From Bacteroidota bacterium (GTDB lineage: Bacteria; Bacteroidota; Bacteroidia; Chitinophagales; Chitinophagaceae), in NCBI GenBank assembly GCA_018266775.1, contig JAFDZS010000008.1:1-64000 (forward strand): a DNA stretch of 64,000 bases, written 5' to 3'. Position 1 is the stretch's first letter. The number at the start of each line of letters is the position of its first letter. Positions 10,239-18,828 of this stretch are shown here, piece after piece. The position numbers and the translations under genes are program-made. The notes beneath the pieces were generated by a model, which did not search any database, was not told the DNA's origin, and saw nothing but the letters and a program-made list of their open reading frames with translations.

Positions 10239-10730
10239 TTACAGTTCTGCCGCTTTCTTTTCAGCTTTATTCAATAATTGTTGCTGGTCTTTTTTGGATG
10301 AAATCCTGCTTTGTTGTAATACGTTTTCCGCAGGTGCGGGGGAAATCAATTTTACATCCGGAGAAGAAGCAATACGTGACAGGGAACCTAATGGCACTTT
10401 CGCCAAAAGTAAATTTTCATTGGCATCGGTGCTGATAATTTCTCCTTTTTCACTTGTAATTAAACCCGTCAAACCCGGGGTTACCATACAGGTGATTTTA
10501 ACTGCAACCTTTTGTTGAACGGATTGTTTGTTGTCTTCTGATGATTGCAGCTTTTGCAAACGCTGATTTAGTTCAGGGGCAATTTTTTCGCCGGGGTTGG
10601 CTTTTTTTCCTGGTGATACAGTAACAGGAGTTTTTCTTACTGCAACTGTTGCCTTTTGTTGGGCCATCCCATAAGCATAAATAAACAACATAGGCATTGC
10701 AGTAATGAACAGTTTTGTAAAACTTCTCAT
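10239..10730 (-). CDS. Small secreted protein resembling a stand-alone protease prodomain
   Basis: 163 residues, ATG at 10730. A signal peptide (1-23, ending GMAQ) is followed by a Lys/Gln-rich linker and a compact region, about residues 70-135, with the pattern VKITCMVTPG...ISTDANENLLLAKVPLGSLSRIASSPDVKLIS. That pattern (a strand, a helix, then 'VPLxxLxxIAxxPxVxxI') is typical of the N-terminal prodomain of subtilisin-like (S8) proteases of Bacteroidota. No catalytic domain follows: a charged, coiled-coil-like tail (SSKKDQQQLLNKAEKKAAEL) ends the protein. It sits immediately upstream of the M36 protease gene on the same strand. It may be a secreted protease inhibitor or chaperone, or the remnant of a larger protease. 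The prodomain resemblance is from memory and untested. Confidence 0.6.
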   Translation of the reverse strand: MRSFTKLFITAMPMLFIYAYGMAQQKATVAVRKTPVTVSPGKKANPGEKIAPELNQRLQKLQSSEDNKQSVQQKVAVKITCMVTPGLTGLITSEKGEIISTDANENLLLAKVPLGSLSRIASSPDVKLISPAPAENVLQQSRISSKKDQQQLLNKAEKKAAEL

Positions 10731-10763
10731 AATGGTGGTGTTTTAGTAAAAAATAAAAGTACC

Positions 10764-10815
10764 TGGGTAATCCGGTCTTCTGGCTACGGATCTTATCACT
10801 GAGAAGGAAGTTTCA
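10764..10815 (-). promoter_or_regulatory. Possible cobalamin-riboswitch-like element (B12-box motif) upstream of the protease operon
   Basis: On the minus strand, positions 10785-10772 read AGCCAGAAGACCGG, which fits the B12-box consensus AGYCMGVAGACCKG at the 3' end of cobalamin riboswitches. Just 5' of it are GTGAAACTTCC and CAGTGATAAG, which loosely resemble the GGTGNAANNCC and CTGTNA core blocks. The element would lie in the 5' leader of the gene starting at 10730. I cannot fold the whole aptamer, and it is short, so it may be a variant class or a chance match. Confidence 0.35.
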
Positions 10816-10839
10816 CAAAAGAGTATAACAGTAACTGCT

Positions 10840-11265
10840 AGCTCAAAAGAAGCAGCAATTTACAACGCTAAAATTTCATAGTAATACATAACTCAGGCAC
10901 TTTTAATGGAAACGAAAATGAGCTAATAAATAATCATTTTCGAACTACTTCTCTTATATAATAATTTAAAGCCGGTAGCAAAATTTTCTTATTGCCTGCC
11001 TTTAAATACCGGCATTGGGGGGTATTGGCAGAAACAAAGCCAGGTCATTCTTTTATTAAAGATTGAAATGGGATAATCCTGGCCGCTATTTCCTCAATTC
11101 TATACCAAACCTTCCATTTTATGAATCCAGCTATGCAAATTATACGGGTAAATATCCCAAAATTGGGCATCAAAGCTCAAAAAACAGAATGGATTGGTAA
11201 TACGGTGATTTTATTTACCCATTGCCTCAAAACCTGCGTAAATATTATTTTATTAGCCCATTTTT
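10840..11265. other. Intergenic region between divergent genes, no gene seen
   Basis: The 612-bp gap between the secreted-protein gene (10730) and atpA (11343) holds the riboswitch-like leader at its left end and the atpA promoter at its right end. The middle is AT-rich with no open frame, tRNA or clear hairpin that I can support. Confidence 0.6.
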
Positions 11266-11296
11266 TTTGACATTCCCGCTTACTCTCCTACCTTTG
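11266..11296 (+). promoter_or_regulatory. Bacteroidota-type promoter of atpA
   Basis: TTTG at 11266-11269, 19 nt, then TACCTTTG at 11289-11296. This is an exact match to the -33/-7 consensus of the phylum (TTTG, about 19 nt, TAnnTTTG). Transcription should start near 11303, giving a leader of about 40 nt. Confidence 0.85.
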
Positions 11297-11342
11297 CAGC
11301 CTGAAAAACAGCCCTTATAATAAATTATTAATTTGACATTTT

Positions 11343-12920
11343 ATGGTAGAAATTAAACCGGATGAAATTTCGGCGATTCTTCGCCAGCAGTTGAGCAACT
11401 TCAATGCTTCTGCAAGCCTGGAAGAGGTGGGTACCGTATTACAGGTGGGTGATGGTATTGCCCGTGTATATGGCCTCAACAATGTACGCAGTGGTGAACT
11501 GGTGGAATTTGATAATGGCGTTAAAGCTATTGCCCTTAACCTGGAAGAAGATAATGTGGGTGTGGTATTGATGGGCGACAGCAGCGAAATTAAAGAAGGT
11601 GATAAAGTAAAACGCACCGGCCAGATTGCCTCTATTAAAGTTGGTGAAGGTATGAGCGGCCGTGTTATTAATACACTGGGTGAACCTATAGATGGCAAAG
11701 GGCCTATTAAAGGTGAACTGTATGAAATGCCCCTGGAACGCAAAGCGCCGGGTGTAATTTTCAGGGAGCCTGTAAAGGAACCTTTACAAACCGGTATTAA
11801 AGCGATTGATGCGATGATCCCCATCGGCCGTGGGCAGCGTGAGTTGATCATTGGCGACCGTCAAACTGGTAAAACTGCTATTGCGATTGATACCATCATC
11901 AACCAGAAAGAATTTTACGCTGCAGGTAAACCTGTATATTGTATTTATGTGGCAGTTGGCCAGAAAGCCAGTACCATTGCCGGTATCATGAAGACACTGG
12001 AAGAAAATGGTGCTATGGCCTATACTACTATTGTTGCAGCTTCTGCATCTGATCCTGCTCCATTACAGTTCTACGCACCGTTTGCCGGCGCTGCAATTGG
12101 CGAATATTTCCGCGATACCGGCCGTCCTGCTTTGATCATTTATGATGATTTATCCAAGCAGGCTGTGGCTTACCGCGAAGTATCCCTGTTGTTGAGAAGG
12201 CCACCCGGACGTGAAGCTTATCCTGGTGATGTGTTCTACCTGCATAGCCGTTTATTAGAAAGGGCTGCTAAAGTAATTGCTAAAGACGATATCGCAAAGC
12301 AGATGAATGACCTGCCTGAATCTATTAAACACCTGGTTAAAGGTGGAGGTTCATTAACTGCACTGCCTATTATTGAAACACAGGCTGGTGACGTATCTGC
12401 CTATATTCCCACTAACGTAATTTCTATTACCGATGGACAGATCTTCCTTGAAGGTAACCTGTTTAACGCTGGTATCCGCCCGGCTATCAACGTAGGTATC
12501 TCGGTAAGCCGTGTGGGTGGTAATGCGCAGATCAAATCCATGAAAAAAGTTGCCGGTACATTAAAGCTGGACCAGGCGCTGTACCGTGAGCTGGAAGCCT
12601 TCTCTAAATTTGGTGGTGACCTGGATGCTGCGACAAAAAATGTGATTGATAAAGGTGCCCGTAACGTAGAAGTATTGAAGCAGGCCCAGTACACTCCATT
12701 TGCTGTAGAAAAACAAGTTGCCATTATTTATTTGGGAACACAAGGTTTACTGAAGGATGTGGCAGTTAAAAATGTAAAAGCATTTGAAGAGCATTTCCTT
12801 ATGGAAATGGAAAATAAGCATCCTGAAATTTTAGCTGAGTTTAAGAAAGGTAATTTACCTGAAGATGGCTTGAAAAAGATGAGCGAGCTGGCTAAAGGAT
12901 TGACCGCACAGTACAAATAA
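11343..12920 (+). CDS. atpA: ATP synthase F1 subunit alpha
   Basis: 525 residues, the usual length. The N-terminal beta-barrel (1-95), nucleotide-binding domain with P-loop GDRQTGKT (about 169-176) and the conserved [27 protein letters not shown] segment are present, as are the C-terminal helices. It forms the alpha3beta3 head of the cytoplasmic F1 sector and carries the non-catalytic nucleotide sites. Unusually, neither atpH nor atpG flanks it: the upstream gene is divergent and the downstream gene convergent. It has its own strong promoter and ends in a strong terminator, so it is expressed as a single-gene unit. Confidence 0.98.
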   Translation: MVEIKPDEISAILRQQLSNFNASASLEEVGTVLQVGDGIARVYGLNNVRSGELVEFDNGVKAIALNLEEDNVGVVLMGDSSEIKEGDKVKRTGQIASIKVGEGMSGRVINTLGEPIDGKGPIKGELYEMPLERKAPGVIFREPVKEPLQTGIKAIDAMIPIGRGQRELIIGDRQTGKTAIAIDTIINQKEFYAAGKPVYCIYVAVGQKASTIAGIMKTLEENGAMAYTTIVAASASDPAPLQFYAPFAGAAIGEYFRDTGRPALIIYDDLSKQAVAYREVSLLLRRPPGREAYPGDVFYLHSRLLERAAKVIAKDDIAKQMNDLPESIKHLVKGGGSLTALPIIETQAGDVSAYIPTNVISITDGQIFLEGNLFNAGIRPAINVGISVSRVGGNAQIKSMKKVAGTLKLDQALYRELEAFSKFGGDLDAATKNVIDKGARNVEVLKQAQYTPFAVEKQVAIIYLGTQGLLKDVAVKNVKAFEEHFLMEMENKHPEILAEFKKGNLPEDGLKKMSELAKGLTAQYK

Positions 12921-12943
12921 GCATTTCGATCTTATTTATCAAT

Positions 12944-12987
12944 AAAGAGAAAAGGCTGTTTCAATATTGAAACAGCCTTTTCTCTTT
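12944..12987 (+). terminator. Strong bidirectional terminator between atpA and the Asp-box protein gene
   Basis: A perfect inverted repeat of about 22 bp per arm, centred between 12965 and 12966, with A-rich left and T-rich right ends. It serves atpA (+) and the convergent gene at 13029-16091 (-). Confidence 0.92.
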
Positions 12988-13028
12988 TATATTTTAATAA
13001 ATACTATTCGCCGGCAGATGGTATGAAT

Positions 13029-16000
13029 TTATTTAATGAATTTCTGCGTAAATGTTTCTCCTGTTTCTTTTGCGGTGATCTTCATAAAATAAATACCGCT
13101 TGCCAATGCTGATATGTTGATGCTGGCATCCTGGTATCTTTCGTTTTGAGTCATCAGCATTTTTCCATCGGTCGCAAATATCGCTACCTGCATGTTATTG
13201 ATGCCCGGTTTGGTTCCGGTACGTACCAAAACATTATTTTGGTCTGCTGAAATATACATTACAAACTTTCCCGACAGATTACGCTTCACTGCAACCTGGT
13301 CCGAGTATCGGTAACCGCCATTGATATCCACCTGTTTTAACCTGTAGATGGTAACTTGTTTTGAAAGGTCGATGGTATTATCATCGTAATAATAATCTGC
13401 ATTGGCCCCAGCACTGTTCCCCGCGGCAACATAACCCACTTTTGTGAACTGGTTATCACTATTGTATTTTCTTTCTACTTCAAAACCTGCATTATTAGTA
13501 CTGTTACTGATTGTCCACGAAAGATGATTATAATTATTCATAGCCTCTGCCTTAAACGACTGGTATGTTACCGGCAACAGGTTTAGGAGCGGCGCGGTAA
13601 ATAACCCCCTGCCGTGGGTTGCTGCGGCTACCACTTTATCTGACCCCCGCAGTTTGAGCATATCTACCCTTACATTACCCATGGTGGATGCGTTCTGTGC
13701 CCAGGCTGTTGTAGTACCTGAAGTACTGGCTACACCCCAAACTCCCAATTCAGTAGCCAGCATAATTCCGCCCACAGATGAAGGCGATTGGCCGTAACCC
13801 GAAGGAATGAACATTCCCCAGCGTACAGGAACATCAGGAAGATTTACTCCATTATTATCTAACGAGGTCCAGTTTGCTCCAAGATCCGTTGATTCATACA
13901 CACTTGCCACACCATAGTTTGAGATGGTAATGAGAATATGTGATGCATTACCATTCTCCACATCAATACTTGAAATATATTGCCCTGCAACCGATGTGAT
14001 TGATGTTGGTAACGTAATGGTTGTACCGGAAGGAGATGCGCCATTTGCATTATCGTAGTAAAATAATTGAGGCGCCACCGCTGCTGATGCATTATCAGCA
14101 GTTGACATTGCAATCCACACCCTGTTGCTGGTATTGGGATCCACTTTAACTGCAGACACCGAATGGTTCGTTGTAGAGGACGAAATAAGGAAATTACTGA
14201 ACGATACACCGGGTGTACTAAAGTTTATTGTAGCCCTGCAAAACCGCCTTGTGGTATATCCACAATAATAATAAGCGGAAGTAGCTAATCCCGGGCTTGT
14301 GCTTGAAGCGCTGTCAAAATCGGCGGGATTAATAAACCTGTCAACATTACCGGGAGAAAATGCCCCGGTAAAACTGGTGCCTCCGTTATTGGATATGTTC
14401 AGATTAAGCCCTGTATAATTAGTGATTTGCTGCAATGCATTTTTCTGATCAATAAAGCTGAAACCGCCATCGCCACCTGTTGGGGTAGTTACGGTGTTCA
14501 ATCCTGAAGCGGTAAATCTATGGGTACCATTATCCTGCGCACCGGCCAGCATAGTGTTTGAACCTGACACAGGGCTCATAGCACAACTATAATATTGGGT
14601 TACATCGTAACTGTTGTTTTTAGTGGTAAAAGATGTACCGCCGTTAGATGTATAGTATATTCCACCATCACACCCTACTGCAAAAGCTGTAGTGGAACCT
14701 GGCAGGTATTTGATTGTGTGAATATCTGCATGAACAACTGGTAGTGATGCACAACCTGTATTCCACTGCGTTGCCTGTGCCCAGTTACTGGCAGGCGTAC
14801 CCGCAGTTGTTGTTTTCATAATATCCACACCCCCCGCAAAAACAGTATTGTCATCATCTGGCTTTATCGCTAAAGTAAGGTCGTACCATGCCTGGCCGCG
14901 TGAAAAATCTTTTGAAGAAGACGTACCCTGGTCGCACCAGTTAACAGTATTGGTGATATCTGTCCAGGATGTAGCTGGTGTTGCAGCGCCATCATCGGTA
15001 CGAAATATGGCACCAACACCATTACCTGATCCCTGGCATAATGCATAAATCCGGTTATTATTGGAAGGAGAACAGGCCAATTCGATACGTTGAAAAGTTC
15101 CAGTAGGCGTTTTATCCACCCATGTTCCTGAATTTCCAACAGTAGCGCCGGCTGGAGATTCCCATATTTTTCCTGCTCCGGTTGCTTCAGTCAATGAAGC
15201 CACCCACAAATCACCGCTGACTGATTTTTCAATATCATAAATACGGAAATCAGTTGCACAGGTACAGCTGCCACAACCAGTATAAGTACCCAAAACCCTG
15301 GTCCATGTTGAACCACCATTTGAAGACCGCATTAAACCACCGGCATTACAAAAAATGGCACTTCTGCACGCTGCATATACATCGTGTGTACCATTATTGT
15401 AAACCAAAATATTTTGTACATACGAAAAATCGTTCACGTTTGCACCACCGGTTGTGGTTGACGATAACAACGTCCATGTTAAACCGGCATCGGTACTTTT
15501 ATAAACGCCCAACCCTCTTATGGCATCGGCATTTCCCACTCCTTCTCCGGTGCCTGCATACATGGTATTTAATGTTTGAGGGTCTTGTGTTATGCAGGTA
15601 ATGGCGAAGTTCTGGCTTATGGAAGAAATTCGTGTCCACGTAACCGGTGATCCCGTTACAAAGTTGGTTGTTCGCCACAAGCCGCCACCCACTCCACCTG
15701 CCAGTGCTGTATTGCCGGTAGCATCATTAGCATCAAAAAGCAATGCCCTTGTTCTTCCACCAATATTAACCGGCCCTCTTTCTGTCCATGTTAAAGAATT
15801 GATACCAGTTGGGCTGTTAGTGCCCAATGCAGACATGATTTCATTAGTTCTTTTTTCGCCTGCCACTATTCTTTCTGAAGGGACGTAGCCAAGAGCAGGA
15901 TCAACCGTCATTAAAAATTCGTGGTGCGCTCTTAATTGAATTTCTTCCTCCTGTTCAAGTTCTTTTTTGTTATTTGCTGAAGCCTGGCCATTTGCAGTTT

Positions 16001-16091
16001 CATTAGTAGTTTTTAATTTACAGGAAGTAATGCCAAGTGCAGACAGCAGAATAGCAGCTTTCATTACAGAAACTAAATTGCGGCGTTTCAT
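13029..16091 (-). CDS. Secreted Asp-box (sialidase/VPS10-like) beta-propeller protein with T9SS sorting domain
   Basis: 1020 residues, ATG at 16091. The body has repeated Asp-box motifs of the type S.D.G.TW (KSTDAGLTW, RSSNGGSTW, YTSNGGTSF, ESTDLGANW), the hallmark of sialidase- and VPS10-like propellers. A C-terminal T9SS domain spans about 945-1020 (ISADQNNVLVRTG...ALASGIYFMKITAKETGETFTQKFIK). The N-terminus, MKRRNLVSVMKAAILLSALGITSC, ends in a good lipobox with Cys24. Lipid anchoring plus T9SS sorting is an odd combination, because T9SS cargo is normally processed by signal peptidase I. The likely place is the cell surface. The catalytic role, if any, is unknown: I see no sialidase Arg triad and would not call it a glycosidase. 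Confidence 0.85.
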   Translation of the reverse strand: MKRRNLVSVMKAAILLSALGITSCKLKTTNETANGQASANNKKELEQEEEIQLRAHHEFLMTVDPALGYVPSERIVAGEKRTNEIMSALGTNSPTGINSLTWTERGPVNIGGRTRALLFDANDATGNTALAGGVGGGLWRTTNFVTGSPVTWTRISSISQNFAITCITQDPQTLNTMYAGTGEGVGNADAIRGLGVYKSTDAGLTWTLLSSTTTGGANVNDFSYVQNILVYNNGTHDVYAACRSAIFCNAGGLMRSSNGGSTWTRVLGTYTGCGSCTCATDFRIYDIEKSVSGDLWVASLTEATGAGKIWESPAGATVGNSGTWVDKTPTGTFQRIELACSPSNNNRIYALCQGSGNGVGAIFRTDDGAATPATSWTDITNTVNWCDQGTSSSKDFSRGQAWYDLTLAIKPDDDNTVFAGGVDIMKTTTAGTPASNWAQATQWNTGCASLPVVHADIHTIKYLPGSTTAFAVGCDGGIYYTSNGGTSFTTKNNSYDVTQYYSCAMSPVSGSNTMLAGAQDNGTHRFTASGLNTVTTPTGGDGGFSFIDQKNALQQITNYTGLNLNISNNGGTSFTGAFSPGNVDRFINPADFDSASSTSPGLATSAYYYCGYTTRRFCRATINFSTPGVSFSNFLISSSTTNHSVSAVKVDPNTSNRVWIAMSTADNASAAVAPQLFYYDNANGASPSGTTITLPTSITSVAGQYISSIDVENGNASHILITISNYGVASVYESTDLGANWTSLDNNGVNLPDVPVRWGMFIPSGYGQSPSSVGGIMLATELGVWGVASTSGTTTAWAQNASTMGNVRVDMLKLRGSDKVVAAATHGRGLFTAPLLNLLPVTYQSFKAEAMNNYNHLSWTISNSTNNAGFEVERKYNSDNQFTKVGYVAAGNSAGANADYYYDDNTIDLSKQVTIYRLKQVDINGGYRYSDQVAVKRNLSGKFVMYISADQNNVLVRTGTKPGINNMQVAIFATDGKMLMTQNERYQDASINISALASGIYFMKITAKETGETFTQKFIK

Positions 16092-16233
16092 AAAAGAGCG
16101 TGTTTAGTACAAAATTGATTAGAATAATAACGCTATAAAGCTAATTAAAATAAATTTACCTGATCTAAAATAGTACTGAATTACTTATGCCCATTTTTGA
16201 ATTGCAATAATGGCCATAAACAATATTTTACAG

Positions 16234-16740
16234 ATGACTATATTGAAACGAAAACTTTTGCTCACTGCTGTTTTTTCCTGGTCTTTCTTTTTAACTTACA
16301 GCCAGGTAATAAAAATGTATTGCTTTAAACAGGAGGTTAATGGAGGAGCCCGCAGTGAAATTCCTAATGCCAATACCATGACTGTACCGGCAAGATATTT
16401 TATTGTTGTGGAAACCAAAAAAAAGAAGGTACAATTTTCAAAAATTACCATTAACCGCATTCCCTGCTCATTTACCTGCGAAGCTGTACAGCATTTGCCG
16501 TTGGTATTGCAAACCAGTAATGGCGGCGCATCTGTAAATAAAGATACATTACTGCGCTCCTCCGCATACAACGTTTTCCTGTTGAAAAACCTGGCACCTG
16601 TTAATGATAATCGCACCCCATCAAAATCAACACGGAATAATATAAAAGATGCTATTGCACTCACTTACAGGTACAACCATCGCACCCGATGCATTAGCTG
16701 TACCAAAACAAAAACAATCAGTCCATTATTTACGCAATGA
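16234..16740 (+). CDS. Small exported hypothetical protein
   Basis: 168 residues from ATG 16234. This start was preferred to ATG 16210 because it gives a normal signal peptide (MTILKRKLLLTAVFSWSFFLTYSQ). No domain is recognised. The mature part contains six cysteines, several in CxxC-like contexts (RCISCTK). It is transcribed divergently from the Asp-box gene. An opposite-strand frame (16296-16664) overlaps it fully but lacks a signal peptide and is likely a shadow. Confidence 0.5.
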   Translation: MTILKRKLLLTAVFSWSFFLTYSQVIKMYCFKQEVNGGARSEIPNANTMTVPARYFIVVETKKKKVQFSKITINRIPCSFTCEAVQHLPLVLQTSNGGASVNKDTLLRSSAYNVFLLKNLAPVNDNRTPSKSTRNNIKDAIALTYRYNHRTRCISCTKTKTISPLFTQ

Positions 16741-16752
16741 GAAGTTATTACA

Positions 16753-16776
16753 ATAAAAAACTCCCTGATGGGAGTT
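16753..16776 (-). terminator. Terminator of the sigma-factor operon
   Basis: A 7-bp stem (AACTCCC / GGGAGTT, 4-nt loop). On the minus strand it is followed by TTTTTTATT. It lies 31 bp past the stop of the last gene of the 18.7-16.8 kb operon and may also serve the convergent small gene. Confidence 0.8.
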
Positions 16777-16806
16777 CATTTTATTACTATTTTATGCAGC
16801 TGTTAT

Positions 16807-17229
16807 TTATTGAAACCCACGCCTCAATCTCAAGCGCTGCGGCTGATTGGCCCGTTGCTTATTAATTCGTTCCAATAATTTTCGATTGAATTCGTCGCGT
16901 AATCCGAAAAAATGTTCGCAGCGGTTCGCTCCTAACACCTGGGTGAATTTGGGTTGAAATTTCTTTTTAATATCCAAAACCTTTTGTTCTTTTTCTAATT
17001 GGCTCAGTTTAGGATCCACTCCCTTCATTTCATTCACAAACTGCGTGTGCAAAGGCCAGAATTTTTCAGCTTCTTCCGGTGTTAAATTTAATTGCTTGGT
17101 GACATAGGCTACATACAATGCCTGTATCTTTTCTTCTTTCTGCGTTTCATCCGCAGGTGCTGCATCCTGGGCTTTGGCTGCAAACATGAAACCAAAGCTC
17201 ATCATTGCCATGAATAATATTTTTTTCAT
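16807..17229 (-). CDS. Periplasmic Spy/CpxP-like helical protein
   Basis: 140 residues with a signal peptide (1-20, MKKILFMAMMSFGFMFAAKA). The mature part is helical, with a LNLTPEEAEKFWPLHTQF segment of the LTxxQ type seen in Spy/CpxP-like periplasmic chaperones, then a Lys/Arg-rich tail. It is the third gene of the sigma-factor operon, 9 bp after the preceding gene. Spy-like proteins are typical members of envelope-stress operons, so a role in that response is a reasonable inference; no partner can be named. Confidence 0.7.
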   Translation of the reverse strand: MKKILFMAMMSFGFMFAAKAQDAAPADETQKEEKIQALYVAYVTKQLNLTPEEAEKFWPLHTQFVNEMKGVDPKLSQLEKEQKVLDIKKKFQPKFTQVLGANRCEHFFGLRDEFNRKLLERINKQRANQPQRLRLRRGFQ

Positions 17230-17238
17230 TTTCCCCTC

Positions 17239-18126
17239 CTAGTTTTTTAAATCATTGATATCTAAATTATCCAGGTATTTATCCAATGTCTTTTCATCAT
17301 TCAAATAATCTTCCTGGGCTGGTAAATCATTTTCATCTATTGAATTTGCTACCAGTGCTGATTCAACATCAGTACCATTTGCCTGTAAGTATTTTATCAC
17401 ATCGTCATCTGAAATTTTAGACAGCGCTGAATCCACATCATGAATTTTCAAACCTTCATTCACATAACCGGGTACATTAGCAATTTTACCACTGCTGCTA
17501 TTTGATTGCCCTGAATATTTATAGACCCCCAGTGCCACTACCCCGGTAAACATTGCCGCTACCGCATATTTCAAAATGGTTGCAACCGACCGGGTACGCA
17601 TACTTACCACTTTCGCCTGCCGTGGAACTGCTTGTTGTAAAATGTTTTGAGGCAGTGTTTCAAAATATCCCTGCGGTGCTGTAAACACATTTATTTTTGA
17701 TATTGCCGCAACTGCTGATGATATACCTTGTGTTTCTTCCGCCACATCATCACTGGCCGCTGAAATCCTCAGCACATTTTCTGCCAGGTTTTCAAAATAA
17801 CCTTGTGGTACAACAAACACATTTTTATTTGGAATGCCCGCCACTAAAGGTGATAGTGCTTTCAACTCTGATTGCGCAGTTTCCTGTGCTTTTATTTTAT
17901 TGAGGATCTGGCCTGCTAATGATTCAAAATAACCCTGCGGTACATCCATCACCGGTTCTTTGCTGCTGATCAGTGTGCCATTTTCTTCGTGGATACTCAT
18001 CATAATGGTCGCTTCGAGGCTTTCGAAATAACCAACCGGTACAGTGAACAGGTTTGCCCTGTTGATGTCAGCCAGCACAGGGCTCAACTCATTCAATTCA
18101 TTCCATATGTCATTCCTTACTTCCAT
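17239..18126 (-). CDS. Membrane protein with four VPxGYFE repeats, candidate anti-sigma factor
   Basis: 295 residues. Four copies of a 40-50-residue repeat occur in the N-terminal 180 residues, each centred on (F/V)xxPxGYFExL followed by a helix: near residues 25, 60, 105 and 150. One membrane span (about 187-205, ILKYAVAAMFTGVVALGVYKY) separates this cytoplasmic part from an acidic C-terminal domain (DVDSALSKISDDDVIKYLQ...DKYLDNLDIND). It lies between an ECF sigma gene and a Spy-like gene. Membership of the operon and the single-span topology suggest it restrains the sigma factor, but it shows no recognisable zinc-binding anti-sigma motif (HxxxCxxC). Role inferred from context only. Confidence 0.65.
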   Translation of the reverse strand: MEVRNDIWNELNELSPVLADINRANLFTVPVGYFESLEATIMMSIHEENGTLISSKEPVMDVPQGYFESLAGQILNKIKAQETAQSELKALSPLVAGIPNKNVFVVPQGYFENLAENVLRISAASDDVAEETQGISSAVAAISKINVFTAPQGYFETLPQNILQQAVPRQAKVVSMRTRSVATILKYAVAAMFTGVVALGVYKYSGQSNSSSGKIANVPGYVNEGLKIHDVDSALSKISDDDVIKYLQANGTDVESALVANSIDENDLPAQEDYLNDEKTLDKYLDNLDINDLKN

Positions 18127-18159
18127 TATGACTTTAAGACAGTGTTATTTGTGAAAAGT

Positions 18160-18711
18160 TTAATTGTTCAGTATAAATTCTTCAATCTTTTTCACTGCGT
18201 GATGATAGCTGGCTTTTAATGCTCCTTCACTGGTTTGCAGTACCCGGCTCATTTCCTCGTAAGGCATCTCATCGTAATAGCGCAGATTGAATACAACCTT
18301 TTGTTTTTCAGGCAATTGCTGTATTGCTATCTGCAGTTTCCATTCCAGTTTATTGGCATCAAAATTTTCGCTGGCTTTGATTTTATTGCTCAGGCCATTC
18401 TCCACATCTTCCAGTGAAACGGATGCTTTTCTTTTCTGCTGTTCCAGGAAGGTCAGCGACTCGTTAGTGGCTATCCGGTACAACCAGGTATAGAGCTGGC
18501 TGTCTTCACGGAAATTCTCCAATCCTTTCCAAACTTTAATAAACATATTCTGCAGCACATCATTCGCATCTTCATGTTCCACCACCATACGGCGGATGTG
18601 CCAATACAGTTTCTCCTGGTATTTTTTTATGATGGCAGTAAATGCCCTTTCTTTTGTTGCAGGATCGCTGAACTGTATGAGCAGTTCTTTATCGTCTAAT
18701 TGTGTAGCCAT
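18160..18711 (-). CDS. ECF-type RNA polymerase sigma factor
   Basis: 183 residues, usual length. Region 2 (about 25-95: KKYQEKLYWHIRRMVVEHEDANDVLQNMFIKVWKGLENF...YTWLYRIATNESL) and region 4 (about 125-180: LPEKQKVVFNLRYYDEMPYEEMSRVLQTSEGALKASYHHAVKKIEEF) are clear; region 3 is absent, as in ECF factors. It is the first gene of a three-gene operon with the repeat membrane protein and the Spy-like protein, which suggests an envelope-stress regulon that includes its own operon. Confidence 0.93.
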   Translation of the reverse strand: MATQLDDKELLIQFSDPATKERAFTAIIKKYQEKLYWHIRRMVVEHEDANDVLQNMFIKVWKGLENFREDSQLYTWLYRIATNESLTFLEQQKRKASVSLEDVENGLSNKIKASENFDANKLEWKLQIAIQQLPEKQKVVFNLRYYDEMPYEEMSRVLQTSEGALKASYHHAVKKIEEFILNN

Positions 18712-18781
18712 AGTAATGTTGAGCAGGTAGTAAAAATAAAAAAAACCAACGGTAAGATTGGTTTTTCTATAAAAAGTTTAA

Positions 18782-18827
18782 TTATACATGCGTCTGACGG
18801 TTTGAAACCGTCCTGACGCATGTATAA
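18782..18827 (-). repeat. Long two-part palindromic hairpin, probably a terminator after the transketolase gene
   Basis: Outer arms of 13 bp (TTATACATGCGTC / GACGCATGTATAA) enclose an inner 8-bp hairpin (GACGGTTT / AAACCGTC), with only one and two unpaired bases between them. The outer arm abuts the stop of the gene at 18829. The central GTCTGACG resembles the dispersed palindromes at 27.7 and 34.3 kb, so this may be a diverged member of that family reused as a terminator. Confidence 0.7.
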
Positions 18828-18828
18828 C

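Noticed and set aside
16296..16664. A 122-residue minus strand frame opposite the 16234-16740 gene
   Set aside because: The + strand frame has a signal peptide; the minus frame has none and lies between a terminator and a divergent gene.
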